Shown: piece by piece, positions 1 through 10,650 of the stretch
How positions within the stretch are numbered: the first letter of the stretch is position 1
How the letters are laid out: every line of letters starts with the position of its first letter
Position numbers and translations under genes: made by a program
Notes under the pieces: generated by a model
Seen by the model: the letters and a program-made list of their open reading frames with translations, nothing else
What the model was told of the DNA's origin: nothing
Databases searched by the model: none
From: Turbatrix aceti
Taxonomy: Eukaryota; Nematoda; Chromadorea; Rhabditida; Panagrolaimidae
DNA: 64,000 bases
Assembly: GCA_963969345.1 (NCBI GenBank)
Contig: OZ017770.1
Location: forward strand, 753,246 to 817,245
Direction of reading: 5' to 3'

Positions 1-447
1 CTTGCTCGCTCTGCTCACGCTCTTTGAGCAATTCAATTTTTCGTGCTCGCTCTGCTCATGCTCATTGAGCACTCCAATTTTTCGCGCTCGCTCCGCTCGC
101 GCTCGTGAGCTGAGCAGGAGCGAGCAGTGAGCAGGAGCAATTTGGTGAGCATCGAACAACTCTGCTGAAAAGGAAAGAAAGTATAACCGTTGAAAGTGTC
201 CCCGCGCCTCACAAACTTTATGTGTTTTTCGGCCAAATAAGCCATTAAATTGAGTTAGACTCCCAGTTTAAACGTAGTTGTTGTAGTATTGGCTCATCAG
301 TTGTATTAGTAGCTTCCAACTTACTCCAAGCGAATAAAACCTGCCAGTAAAACGTTGCCATATTTCTGTCTTTCAATATTTTTTGTATGTTTTAAATTTC
401 ACACAACCTCATTCATCTACCTAATCACTAATCATCGTGCTGTTGCC
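1..447. repeat. Low-complexity GAGCGAGC-rich tract and upstream region of the TWK gene
   Basis: Positions 1-155 are built from imperfect copies of short units such as GCTCGCTCTGCTCA and TTGAGCA, first on one strand and then as the reverse complement (GAGCGAGCAG) near 110-140, so the tract is both tandem and partly self-complementary. The rest, to 447, is AT-rich and I see no gene in it. It lies directly upstream of the potassium channel gene and may hold its promoter, but I see no specific promoter element. Confidence 0.6.
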
Positions 448-2795
448 ATGTCTATTAACGTCCGTAACAATAATGATCCATGGGATTTGGAACAATTACT
501 ACCAGATGAGCAGGTAATTTGTTGTGGCTTTTTCTATTTTTTTCCTTTCTTTAAATCACGTAGCGCATTTTATGAATTCCAAGAGATGTAAAAAACAATG
601 TCTAGAGCGTATAACTCATATCAACAACAAGTCAGTGCTGCCGTTTATCAAAATTTTGCCAAAAGTAGCGTGATAATCGATGAATCCCGAGAGAGCGCCC
701 AAAACAAAGCAATGCCTTATCTTTTTTCTACTTTAATACTCTGCTACAAAAAAGTCATGTTTCAAAGTTAAAAAATAATATTTAGAATATTACCCTATAT
801 TGTCCCTTTAGACACAACTAACAACAAGGAAAAAAACTTTTCACAAAATAATATTCCCCCTGCGCCTTGTCGTTAATCAGTTGTGTAATGTTTTGTCTGA
901 CCGACAAAATTTCAAATAGTAAAAAAAGGCAAAATAGCATTGTTCAAAATTGTTTCTTTTTGGCATTTGAATTCCAAACGACCATAGATACATTTTATTT
1001 AAAAAATATCGTGTCGCCGTTTTTATCTACATCGAAATGTTTGGCGGTCATAATATTTTTCCACCTGATCAAAAGGTAATATTAATTTACTATCATTAAT
1101 AAATGTCATTTTTTTAATCGAAAATCACAAAAAAAACAGATGAGTATGTGTTTCGTTTTCTGTCCGGCATATCTTTTACAAGTTTTCTGGATTGTGGTAA
1201 CTTTGAGAGGTAATGCAGTTTATCTGACGCTTTCGGGATGGGTAGTTGTTGACAAGGAGGCATAATGTTGTTGCGTACAATATAGAGTCCCTCGCAAGCC
1301 ACTCTTCGTCATACAATTCTTTAATTTGTTCAATTTTTTAAAACAAATAAAAATTGCCTCTCTCAATAATTTTTTTATGTTTGATTTTTTAGATCATTAT
1401 GAATGACATGCCAACATGGAAAAAGTATGCCCGAATTATTTTACCTCACATTGGACTCATTATTCTATCGTTGGTATACATAATCGGAGGAGCTTTTGTT
1501 TTCTACCACCTTGAACGACCTAATGAAGTATACGTCAGAACCGAGTGTTTGAATCGAATCGAAGAAAGTAGGAATAAAATGTTGCGTCATATGTGGGAAA
1601 TGGTCATAGACAACGCTACATCAAAAGGTTAGTAAAATGTAGTTTTTGACATTTTTTCGGACAAAAAAAATTTCAGAACAATTTGAAGTCACGGTCTACG
1701 AACATGTCGATAACTCATCTAAGCTACTTTTTGAGGCATTTGACACTCACTTCTTGTTTGTAGCACATTTGAAGAATCCCACAAATCAAATCGATTTTTG
1801 CTGGACAATGACAACGGCTATTTTTTACACTACAACGTTACTCACGACTATTGGGTACGGCAATTTGGTACCTGTGACATTTAAAGGTCGAATGTTTTGC
1901 ATCTTTTACGCATTGCTGGGAGTTCCTTTAATTCTCATAACAGTTGCTGATATTGGCAAATTTCTCTCCGAAAACATTGTATGGCTGTACGGACTGTACG
2001 CAAACATGAAAACACCTTGCAAATCAAAGAGCATATCTACAGAAAATCTAGAAATTGACAACGACATCAAAAGCGAAAACAAAGAAGTTTTCATTAATGT
2101 TTGTCCTTTTGCCATGATTTTAATTTTGAAAAAACATATTTTCAGCTGGACGTATCCATTCCCACATCACTTATTGCTATAATTCTATTAGGCTACATGG
2201 CAATAGGTGCCGTGTTACTCGGAACATGGGAGCAATGGGATTTCTTTGAAGGCTTTTATTTTTCTTTTATTACAATGACCACTGTGAGCATAAATCCGCT
2301 GTTAATTCTAGTAATGTGAAAAATACAATTACAGGTCGGCTTTGGTGACATAGTTCCGGTAAAGCAACAGTTTTTCATCTTTGATTTGTTTTACATTATT
2401 ATTGGACTAGCAATTACGTAAGTCTACTCTATTATGTCAACCATACGTATTACGTGTCTATCTTTAGTACAATGTGCATCGATCTCGTCGGTATTCAATA
2501 CATCCGAAAGATTCATTACTTTGGCAGAGCTATCAAGGACGCTCGGTATGCGCTCGTCAATGTCGGCGGACGCATGGTGCGTGTGCCAGACCTTACTCGG
2601 GTAGCATACATGCTGCAGCAAAAGTATGGTCAACGCAAGCGAGGCAGTCATGATCTTTATCACGGCGCCTACGCTCCAAAGGATCTTGCGCGGATACGAT
2701 ACATTGATTACAGTGCTCTTTCAAGCGAGACCAGTCTTGCAAGCTTGGTCTCGAGTTGCTTTAGCGGTCGGTCAAAAGGTCCTGTCAAAGTCTGA
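448..2795 (+). CDS. Two-pore-domain (TWK-type) potassium channel
   Basis: Spliced CDS, exons 448-513, 1393-1627, 1677-2098, 2146-2283, 2335-2417 and 2468-2795 (423 residues); all phases close. The product is a plasma-membrane leak K+ channel subunit with two pore loops, acting as a dimer. Seen directly: a first membrane segment at about residues 37-60, the first selectivity filter TTIGYGNLVP at about 157-166, the second filter VGFGDIVP at about 288-295, and the nematode TWK signature MCIDLVGIQYI followed by KIHYFGR after the last membrane helix. The first exon encodes only 22 residues and is separated by an 879 bp intron. I chose ATG 448 because it has a good context (GCCATG) and splices in frame to exon 2; a start at Met 1399 would lose the N-terminus only. 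AATAAA lies at 2859-2864. Assignment to the family is firm; which TWK paralogue is unknown. Confidence 0.93.
514..1392 (+). other. First intron of the TWK gene (879 bp)
   Basis: GTAATT donor at 514 and TTTTTTAG acceptor ending at 1392. The interior is AT-rich with only short random open frames. No RNA gene or repeat is recognisable. It is far longer than the other introns of this gene (about 45-51 bp), so it could hold regulatory sequence. Confidence 0.75.
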
Positions 2796-4785
2796 TTCAT
2801 CTCACCATTCGGTTCATTCTTACTAATTATGAGCTTTGGCACTGGCTCTTACAAGTCAAATAAATAAACATTTGAGGGAGGATTACGGCCAGATGTATTG
2901 ACTATAAAAATAGTTAAGATTTATAGAGCCTTTCTGTCAAACAAATGTCTGGTAAGGATGTGTGACATACTATCCGAACAGTTTGCATTAAAGGCCATGT
3001 CTGCTGCAAAAATATTACAAATTCCATGCGTATGCGTGCATGCAGGTGGCATTTCGTGAAATTTTTATTTTCTGTATGCGTGATATTTTTTTACTTTTTG
3101 TGTTAGGCTATGTCTTTTCGCTAATGCAAACCCAGTTGTGTAGGCGACAGACTCCACGAATGTCTGCAAAAAAAGCTGCTAGTCTGTGTGTTTCAGGTGC
3201 GGCAAGTTGACGAATTACGCGCGCTTTCGCTTTGCCGGTTTCTGGTGTAGCGGAAAAACCCTTTTTCGCTTTTTTTGCAAACGAAAAAAGAGTGTTTCCA
3301 ACACACGGATTTAATTTTCCTTAATATCTGCTAGAAGTTGATCGGCATGCTGACAAAGTTTTAGCGTGCCGCCGTTTTGTATTGAAACAGAAAAAGGATA
3401 ATTTTTTAAATAAATAGAACGTAGCATTCTGTTCGAAAAATGCAAACGTCTCATTGTCAATTTAAAAACCTATTTTTATTTATAAACTATCGTGAAACTT
3501 CTGGTTTTGTGTTAAACTTAATTCTTGTCTGGTATGTGTACAGAAAAAATTACAAGAATACATCCATTTCTGATTTCCTGAACAATTGTTGATTCGTTGG
3601 CAGCAGGCGTTAAAAAAACAAACACAATTTTGACATCAGTGTTGATAAATAGGGTGGGTATTTGCCGAGAACGAACGTCTGGCCAAAAAAAATAGCGGGA
3701 CAAACAAACCAGGCGCCTGTTTTTTCTTTTCCATCTGCAGTTTGTGTGGTGCGCACCAGTGTCAAGGGTATATGACACTAACAAAATAATTGGCTATACT
3801 CAGTGTCTTTCATATAGAAAATTACGAATTTCGTTGTCGAAAATTAAATTTTAACTACGTTACTACAAGGCGGGTAGTATATGATGTTACTGACCGACAT
3901 GTTTTACCCGCTTGCCTCATGCAGCAGCAGTTGGCTGTAGAGGACAGCACAATTTGTAAAAGGAAAGTCAGCTTGCGCAGCGCAAATCCTGCTGAGTGTG
4001 AACAACAATTCAGCCCCATCCATCGTGCGTTTTTAGCGCGACGAAAATCGCAAAGGCCAGTAAGGAAGACAACGACAACTACAATGACAATAGTGCCCGG
4101 CATGCATCCGCCTTCTTTGAGTAGTTGTAAGAAAATGTCCAAGGAAACTCTTTTTATTTGTTTGCTTTTTACGTTAAATAGTTTTCGAAACATGCTTTCT
4201 TGTCAATGCCACTGATTTATTTTTTCAAAACCTGTTGAAAATCTTTACAAATGTACGTATATACGGAATCTGGTGTTTAAAAAAATCCGTTAACAGCGTG
4301 ACAGTTTCAGCGTTCTTTTACATGTCGTCGTGTTTATAACTCGTGTATTATTCGTAATCGATGTAGTTGGATTTTTCCCAAATAATTATATAAAGTTTGT
4401 GCGCACCTGTTTATTATTTTATGACGGCGATCAATTTTAGCTATAGCTATTGTCTTGCTTCTTAGGTAGCGTTCCAGTACAACGCAACAATCCTCTTAGT
4501 GAAGTATAATTGAGCAGGTGTCAGTGCATCTCATACGCGCATTACACTCGACTCCTCTTTTTTCTATACTTTGTTTTCTATTTTTTAACCATTTTTTAAG
4601 CCACAAGTACGTCGAGTGTTTATGTGACGGGTTATAAAACTGATATCATCCAGTAGCTTTTACGTGTTTTACCTTGCTAGATTTTTTGTTTTATTGCCTT
4701 GGGATGAATAATGATGTCGATTTAGTCATCCATTTGTCTGTCTCAACGGCGTTGCTCGGTTATTCATTTGATAATTTACCTGTCA
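2796..4785. other. Intergenic region, no supported gene
   Basis: About 2 kb between the TWK gene (3' end) and the plexin-domain gene (5' end). It holds the TWK polyadenylation signals (AATAAA at 2859 and 2863). Open frames of 88-141 codons occur on both strands around 3518-4215, overlapping each other, with no domain, no signal peptide and no splice partners that I could find. I treat them as chance frames. Confidence 0.6.
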
Positions 4786-4796
4786 TCGCTTTCAGC
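4786..4796 (+). promoter_or_regulatory. Candidate trans-splice acceptor before the plexin-domain gene
   Basis: The sequence CGCTTTCAG ends at 4795, two bases before the initiator ATG at 4798. A strong acceptor with no in-frame upstream exon, right against the ATG, is the usual look of a spliced-leader acceptor in nematodes. A 5' UTR cis-intron would look the same. Confidence 0.4.
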
Positions 4797-4797
4797 C

Positions 4798-6508
4798 ATG
4801 CTGTCTAGGTATTTATTTCCGACTATCATTGTAGCCGTCATTTCCGTACAAGCTTCAGATTTTTTTTCGTATTCAGGTGAATTACTTTTTTTAATCCCAT
4901 GCGATTGTATTTTATAAAAAATAATTTCAGTAAACAACAATGAGGACCGACAGTCATTAAGGCAGAAACGGGACGTAGACGATGATTGGACTCCAACCAT
5001 TCCCTTCATGTTTGAAGTAGATGATGAGGAAAATGAAGAAAACTCAACGGTTACGAGTTCTCTTAAATATTATGAACAACGAATCAAAAATGTCTCAAAC
5101 GATGAATTTGCTGTCTACTTTAAAGACCTCACGTCATGGCTCAAAGATAGTAATGTTACCGGAAACTCAAAGCATGAGCACTTGAAAGAAGCTTACCGAA
5201 AAGCTGCAAGCTTTTCATTAAGATTTGATTTTACATTTTATGGCCATCAGTTGTCAAATATAACGTTGGCTACGGGTGGTTTTATTTATGTCGGTGATCC
5301 GACTCACACTTGGCTAGCTGCGACACAATACATCGCTCCTTTGATGGCAAATTTTGACACAAAGAGTGAAAATTCAACGATAAGATTTGGCGACGATGGA
5401 ACTAAATTCATCGTTGAGTGGACAAATGTTCGACTGCGTGATAACTTTAATGGTATGCTTTTTGGTCTTTTCAAACAACAAATGAAGGTTTATTACTTTA
5501 CAGCAGGTGAATTCACCTTCCAAACGACATTACACAAAAATGGAAGTATTTGGTTTGTTTATGACCAGGTATGACATTTTGAGGATTTAATATTTTTTCT
5601 ATAAAACCTCGTTGCAGATTCCCATTCCTGTCAGCAACATTAGCCGCATGCATCACCCGATGAAAACCGGCATTAGTGATGCATACATTTTTGATCACAA
5701 AATTAACGATTTTGGTACGTTGGTCACGATGAAAGTCATTAAGCAAGCTTGTCGTTATAGAGAAGAAACGTGTAATTCACGAGTATCATCGTATCGAAGT
5801 CCCATATCAATACGTTCAGTCAAAAACCATCGTCTTATTTGATCCCTTGCCAAGTACGTTTAATATTTTGCGGATTCAATTTCATTATGTTAAACAATTT
5901 TTTAGTGTGCCAACAATTTAACAGCTGTAGCAGCTGCAATGTCGCTAAATTGGAAAACTTTAACTGCACTTGGTGTGCTGACGGTGAAGGGAACGGTTTC
6001 TGCTCTGATGATCAGGGGTGAGTGTTTGCGTCGCTGTGACGCATGTTTTCATTTTTAACTTTAAGGCTTCACCGGCGACGTCAGCAGTGGTACGAATCTA
6101 CCTGCAGTCGCAAGGAAGGATTTTGCGAGAAAAACATTACCGCAGCTGCTTCAACGGCGTCTCCCCTCACAACACAAGTCTCAACGACAAAGCCGACGTC
6201 AACACCTAGAATACAGGTAGTTACTGTAAGCAAAGCAAAAGGTTAGTTACAAATTTCATAAAAGATAACATTTTACTTGTTGCGTTTCAGCACAAAGCAC
6301 ATTGATAGAAAAGGTTGAGCATTCAAGCAGTCCACTTAAGACTCTGCTTTTCCTTATCATGGTATTTTCAATCTGCTTTGCTGCATGGTTTTACTACGCA
6401 ATGACCAATCCATACAGCGCATCCGGACAATTTCTCATCAAATATCGCCCCTCACAATGGCGCAGTCCAGCAAATCATGTTCGATACAGTGCCACACTTC
6501 ATATGTGA
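4798..6508 (+). CDS. Plexin-domain-containing membrane protein (PLXDC/TEM7-like)
   Basis: Exons 4798-4876, 4931-5568, 5618-5714, 5761-5853, 5906-6017, 6066-6241 and 6291-6508 (470 residues); introns of 46-54 bp. Type I membrane protein of the PLXDC1/2 (TEM7) family, which in vertebrates binds extracellular ligands such as PEDF. Visible: a signal peptide in exon 1; a dibasic RQKR site at about residue 37; the family core with FYGHQL, ATGGFIYVGD and ATQYIAPLMANF; EYHRIEV just before the cysteine-rich part; a PSI-type module from MCQQFNSCSSC through NCTWCADG to a second cysteine pair; a Ser/Thr-rich stalk; a membrane helix near residues 420-440; and a short cytoplasmic tail. The 46 bp intron at 5715-5760 is inferred because reading through it breaks the family frame. 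Length and order fit the family. Confidence 0.9.
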
Positions 6509-7125
6509 AAAAACAAACAAAAACAAAGCTCACATCAAACGCATACACAGACACAAAATTCCGGTCAACGTTTTTGATACATTGACGTCTATCGATGAAC
6601 TCTTTTTTCAACCATAATCTGTACGACGTTCTTTTTTACCACAAAAAATACAGAACCCCTGCATAAAATTAGGTAGCGCAAGCATGTAACATGTTTACGG
6701 CTTTTGTCTCATGTTGATACATCCTATTTTTTGTTCGTCACCTATACTTATTGTTCTTTTATTGATACATACGAGGGGCTTTTTGTGCTTATCAGGCCGT
6801 ATCGTTAACTCCTCATCGGGTGATATTTCTTAATAAACATAATATGCATAAATCGTTTGTCAACATCAAGGTCTAAAATGAGACCGAGATTTGGTTTACT
6901 GTACAGTTCATCATTTAATGCAGGGCTTCCTCACTCTTCAGGGGTTTTTTGCTTCGCTGCAGATGACAAAGAACGAGAATGCCCTGAAATGTTGATGGAC
7001 TATTTTGAGAAATGATAATGAATAATGATAAAAAAATATTCTGAATAACGTGGGCACTATTTTTATCCGATTTTTGTTGAAAAAGCATCCAAAAACAGGA
7101 AAATCGAAATTGTGTCACACAAATT
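6509..7125. other. Intergenic region between the plexin-domain gene and the inverted-repeat element
   Basis: AT-rich sequence with an AATAAA at 6832-6837 that could serve the upstream gene. The 120-codon frame at 6915-7277 on the minus strand runs across the element boundary and is not credible as a gene. I see nothing else. Confidence 0.6.
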
Positions 7126-7168
7126 TGTTCCAAGACCACAAAAAGTCTGCAGTTTTTTACAGTAATTA

Positions 7169-7343
7169 GCGTCGCTGATTTTTCTTCTCTCTGCACATGT
7201 TTGTTGCCCGTCTTTTGGTGCGCGTGCCAAGCAAAGTTATCAGTAGACAAACGAACTGATATGATTGTGTGCAACAAGCATAGTCCCTCTGACCTCTAAA
7301 GGCATCAGTTGCGTTTGATCATTGTTTTGTTTTTTACAAAAAT
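7169..7343 (+). repeat. 175 bp subterminal direct repeat, copy 1 (left arm)
   Basis: Begins GCGTCGCTG and ends in a T-rich then ACAAAAAT stretch. It is matched at 7779-7953 in the same orientation with about three differences over 175 bp. Both are mirrored in the right arm (about 13399-13573 and 12789-12963), giving four copies per element. It starts 43 bp inside the tip. Confidence 0.85.
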
Positions 7344-7778
7344 TATTTCAAAACACAGTTTTTTTTGTTAGAATTGTCGGTTATTTTTGCTTTTCTCGTT
7401 GTATCGATCGCAGCATGTTTCGGGAATTCAATTTTTTTATCAGCATATTTGGGCATTTTATTGTTGATTTGGCAGCGAGAAAAAATTCGTTATCAGACTA
7501 TCAGACGAACTCAGATATGACCTTGCCGCAAACAACATCTCTCTGTTCTTATTGGTCATCAGATGCACCTGTTGTTTTGTGATGTTGTTTGCAACTTTTT
7601 TCTTTTTATCAGTGTCTCCATGTTTTTATTGAATTTTGACGGATCAGAATAATTTTTTGTTGCACACATGCATTGATCTCCGACGGATACCATCGATATG
7701 CCTATTTATTGTCGATTTTTGGCATGTCAGGGAATTAATTTTTCTGTTATCAGCCATTTGGAGCATTTTATCAGTTGG

Positions 7779-7953
7779 GCGTCGCTGTTTTTTCTTCTCT
7801 CTGCACATGTTTGTTGCCCGTCTTTTGGTGCGCGTGCCAAGCAAAGTTATCAGTAGACAAACGAACTGATATGATTGTGTGCAACAAGCATAGTCACTCT
7901 GACCTCTAAGGGCATCAGTTGCGTTTGATCATTGTTTTGTTTTTTACAAAAAT
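7779..7953 (+). repeat. 175 bp subterminal direct repeat, copy 2 (left arm)
   Basis: Same unit as 7169-7343, about 610 bp further in. The DNA between and beyond the copies also shows weaker similarity, with repeated phrases such as CGATATGCC, TTTATTGT and TTTTTGGCATG near 7695-7730 and 8100-8145, which suggests older rounds of tandem duplication. Confidence 0.85.
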
Positions 7954-8399
7954 GATTTTAGGCCACTCGCGTGCACGCCGATTTGCCGCAATTTGAACCA
8001 GTTTCGTGCACGTTTACCCGTTTTTCCGTATGTTTTTTTTATTTGCAGCGAATTGGAATTATTTTTTGTTACCTATGAGCAGTGGTCCACGGTCGAGACT
8101 GTCGATATGCCCGTTTATTGTTAATTGTGCCGAGTTTTTGGCATGCATGATCCATGTAAAAGCCAAGAAAGGTTATTTTCCTGCGTTTTTTTTAATCGAA
8201 CCCAATTTCAAACCCTGTTTGACATGTCTAATTATTTTTATCATTTTCAGCTTAAGCAATTGTTTATAATGACTTCACTGATCCTTTTTTTGCTTCCGTT
8301 TTTTGTAATCGTGTTTTTTGTTTCTGCGTGCACGTTGTTTTTATATATTTTTTCATTTTTCATACGTTTTTATGAACTATGAAAATATGAAAACAACTT

Positions 8400-9004
8400 T
8401 GACGACTCGACTCCGCCGACGTCTGGTCTGCTTCTTGACCCAGTTTGCGGTTTCCTCGGCGTCGCACACTGCGAACTTGGGTATCCAACACGGAATGCAT
8501 GGCTGAGTATTCCGCGTCTACGCATGCGGACCCGCCTGGATCTTGGAGGATGGCCGCAGAGGCGAGTGCTGCGGACGTGAGGCCCGCGGTCCTTTCGTGG
8601 GGCCCGGGAGTTACGGGAACTTGGTTTTGGCGGTAGTTTTGGTTTTATAGGGCAGTCTGGGATTTTATGATGGTATGGGAGAATTTTACGAGACACGGGG
8701 ATGAGCTGGATACCGCCAAGACGGGTTGTCGTTAACCATATGCCAAGAGGCCCCCTTTGGGGGGTCGACGCCAGTGCCGAACCCGGAATTCACGTTGAAG
8801 GGTGACTTCGATATGCCTGATGGGGAAGAAGACAAAAGCCCAGCAGGACAGGTGAGTTGGCTTGATTTGAGCAACCGGTGTTTAACTTTTTTTTTCACTT
8901 GCAGAGTTCTCCGACTCTTGTCCGCTGCACATGCCACGGCCACTCAGGAGTCAGGTAATGTCGGGATCCTGTCTGTGCGGTTTGATCGCCGTCGCTGCCG
9001 ATAG
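8400..9004 (+). other. GC-rich, splice-signal-bearing stretch in the arm; possible fossil or cryptic exons
   Basis: In the left arm, a frame running to about 8850 reads PEFTLKGDFDMPDGEEDKS and ends at CAG/GTGAGT. A 50-odd bp AT/T-rich stretch follows, ending CACTTGCAG at about 8904, and the next open stretch begins with SSPTLVRCTCHGHSG. A good donor, a T-rich tract and a good acceptor at normal nematode spacing inside a GC-rich island look like an intron. I recognise no domain and cannot close a full reading frame. The same signals occur inverted in the right arm (about 11738-12340). Confidence 0.3.
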
Positions 9005-9174
9005 GATCCCAAAATTTGATTGCTATTGTTGCATGTATAAACTATTATGGGGGGGGGGGGCAAAATTAATTTTACGGTCTAATTATTGTGAATTAGAATT
9101 CGTGGATAGTTTTTCGACTTCGAATTTGCCGTAGTACTTGGATTTATTAGTGTTGCCGTTAGTTTGGTGCTGGC

Positions 9175-10000
9175 TCGTGTGATTGTGCCTGAAGGGATAG
9201 TTTTGTGTGTGGCGCTCTTTCGGACCTGGCGGTGTGGCAAACGACATTATTAGCGAGTATGCTGTACGCTAGATACCTTGGACGCGCGGAATGGATTCGG
9301 GGAATGCTTACGTAAGGACAATGGAGCTTAATTGTCAGGTGACGGCCAGTGCGTGTATTCAGGAGCAATGCTAGGGGTTTGGCGCTGCCTTATATAAGCA
9401 TTTTGTGCGATTTTTTGTTGTATGGATGACAGAAGAGTCTAGACTTTTGAAGGTACGTAGACGTAGCGCTAAAGGTGTGATGCTTACATTAGATCCCTGT
9501 CTGAGTCTATCGGCGGGGGTGGGTGCAAGGTGTCAGAGTCAAAGGTCGGTGTGCGTGACGCTGTAGGATACTCTGTAGGGTAGGGTGGCGCTCTTTCGGA
9601 CCTGGCGGTGTGGCAAGCGACATTATTAGCGAGTATGCCGTATGCTGGTTACCTCGGACGCGCGGATTGCTTAGGTGTGAGTGAATAGGGTTTTTGTCAG
9701 TGGTGTGACGCTGTAGGGTACTCCTCCTGCACTCATTAGCCGCATTTTCGTTATGGACATTGGAGCTTCATAGTTATGTCGCGGCCAGTGCGTGTATTTA
9801 GGAGCATTGCTAGGGATGGCGCTGCCTAGTATTGGCAGCATTGCTGGGATATGGCGCTGCCTAGTATTGGAAGCACTTAGTGTGATTTTTTTGTTATATA
9901 GATGACGGAAGAGAACGTAGTGCTGTTTGACGTAGCGCTAAAGGTATCAGAGTCAAAGGTCGGTGTGAGTGACGCTGTAGGGTACTCCTCCTGCAATCAT
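9175..10000 (+). repeat. Array of diverged repeat modules in the inner arm
   Basis: At least four phrases occur twice or more: one beginning GGCGCTCTTTCGGACC at about 9211 and 9588; one with GCCAGTGCGTGTATT at about 9340 and 9785; one with GACGTAGCGCTAAAGGT at about 9462 and 9928; and one with GTGACGCTGTAGG at about 9555, 9703 and 9969. GGCGCTGCCTAGTATTGG occurs in close tandem at about 9820 and 9855. This indicates a roughly 400 bp segment duplicated and then diverged. The mirror image lies in the right arm at about 10740-11565. Confidence 0.75.
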
Positions 10001-10088
10001 TGGCCGCGTTTTCGTTAAGCAACTGGTTCCGTGCTAAAGGTGTAATGCTTAGATCCTTCTCTGGTACTTCTTTGGTGCTGAGTCTCTT

Positions 10089-10650
10089 TAAGGGACGTTG
10101 GATTTTGACCGGTGATAGACGGTTCGATCTGTTACTCCTTAAAACTCCGGTGCTAAATGTAAATGTTCTGTATCTTAGACGACGCTGGTTACGCTGTTGG
10201 GTACTCTTCCTCAGCCACCGGATAAACAGCCCCTAGTATTCACCCTCAGTACCACGATATCTACAAAACATGCAACGAGGTCTTTGTACATGGCCGCACT
10301 ATCGACAAATGATATATTTTGCTCCCCACCATCACCACTACGGACAATAGCTTACTCTGATATAATCTAATTCCATGTCTCTATAATCTAAGGATTTTTG
10401 TTCTATTTACTTCCAAATAAAGCCATCAGATAATTGATCAAGTACATAGTGTGCGTGGAACAGTGTCGTCCACAGACGTAACCAGGTATAAGGGGAGACA
10501 GATGGCTAGTGCTTTCTACACGGAGACAGACTACAACACGTCAATCTACACACCCGTCCGATCAAAGGTCTAGCACAGTAAAAAGGTGTCTTACATCCAA
10601 GACCTAGGATTCTGATACGCTGCCCCCCCACCCCTCCAACTAATCTCGCC
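10089..10650. other. Single-copy spacer of the inverted-repeat element
   Basis: 562 bp between the inner ends of the arms, where left and right sequences stop matching (10088/10651). It is not repeated elsewhere in the window and has no credible reading frame; the two small frames that enter it start in the arms. Confidence 0.7.

Larger units (their letters stand above)
7126..10088 (+). repeat. Left arm of the inverted-repeat element
   Basis: 2963 bp. From the tip inwards: an AT-rich part holding two 175 bp direct repeats (7169-7343 and 7779-7953); an AT-rich stretch to about 8390; a GC-rich stretch at about 8400-9000 with splice-like signals; a run of 12 G at 9049-9060; and an array of diverged repeat modules at about 9175-10000. 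The composition changes sharply at about 8400. None of the short open frames (60-108 codons) resembles a known protein, and all recur unchanged in the other arm. Confidence 0.85.

Noticed and set aside
3518..4215. Overlapping frames on both strands
   Set aside because: They overlap each other in opposite directions and none shows a domain or coding-like composition.
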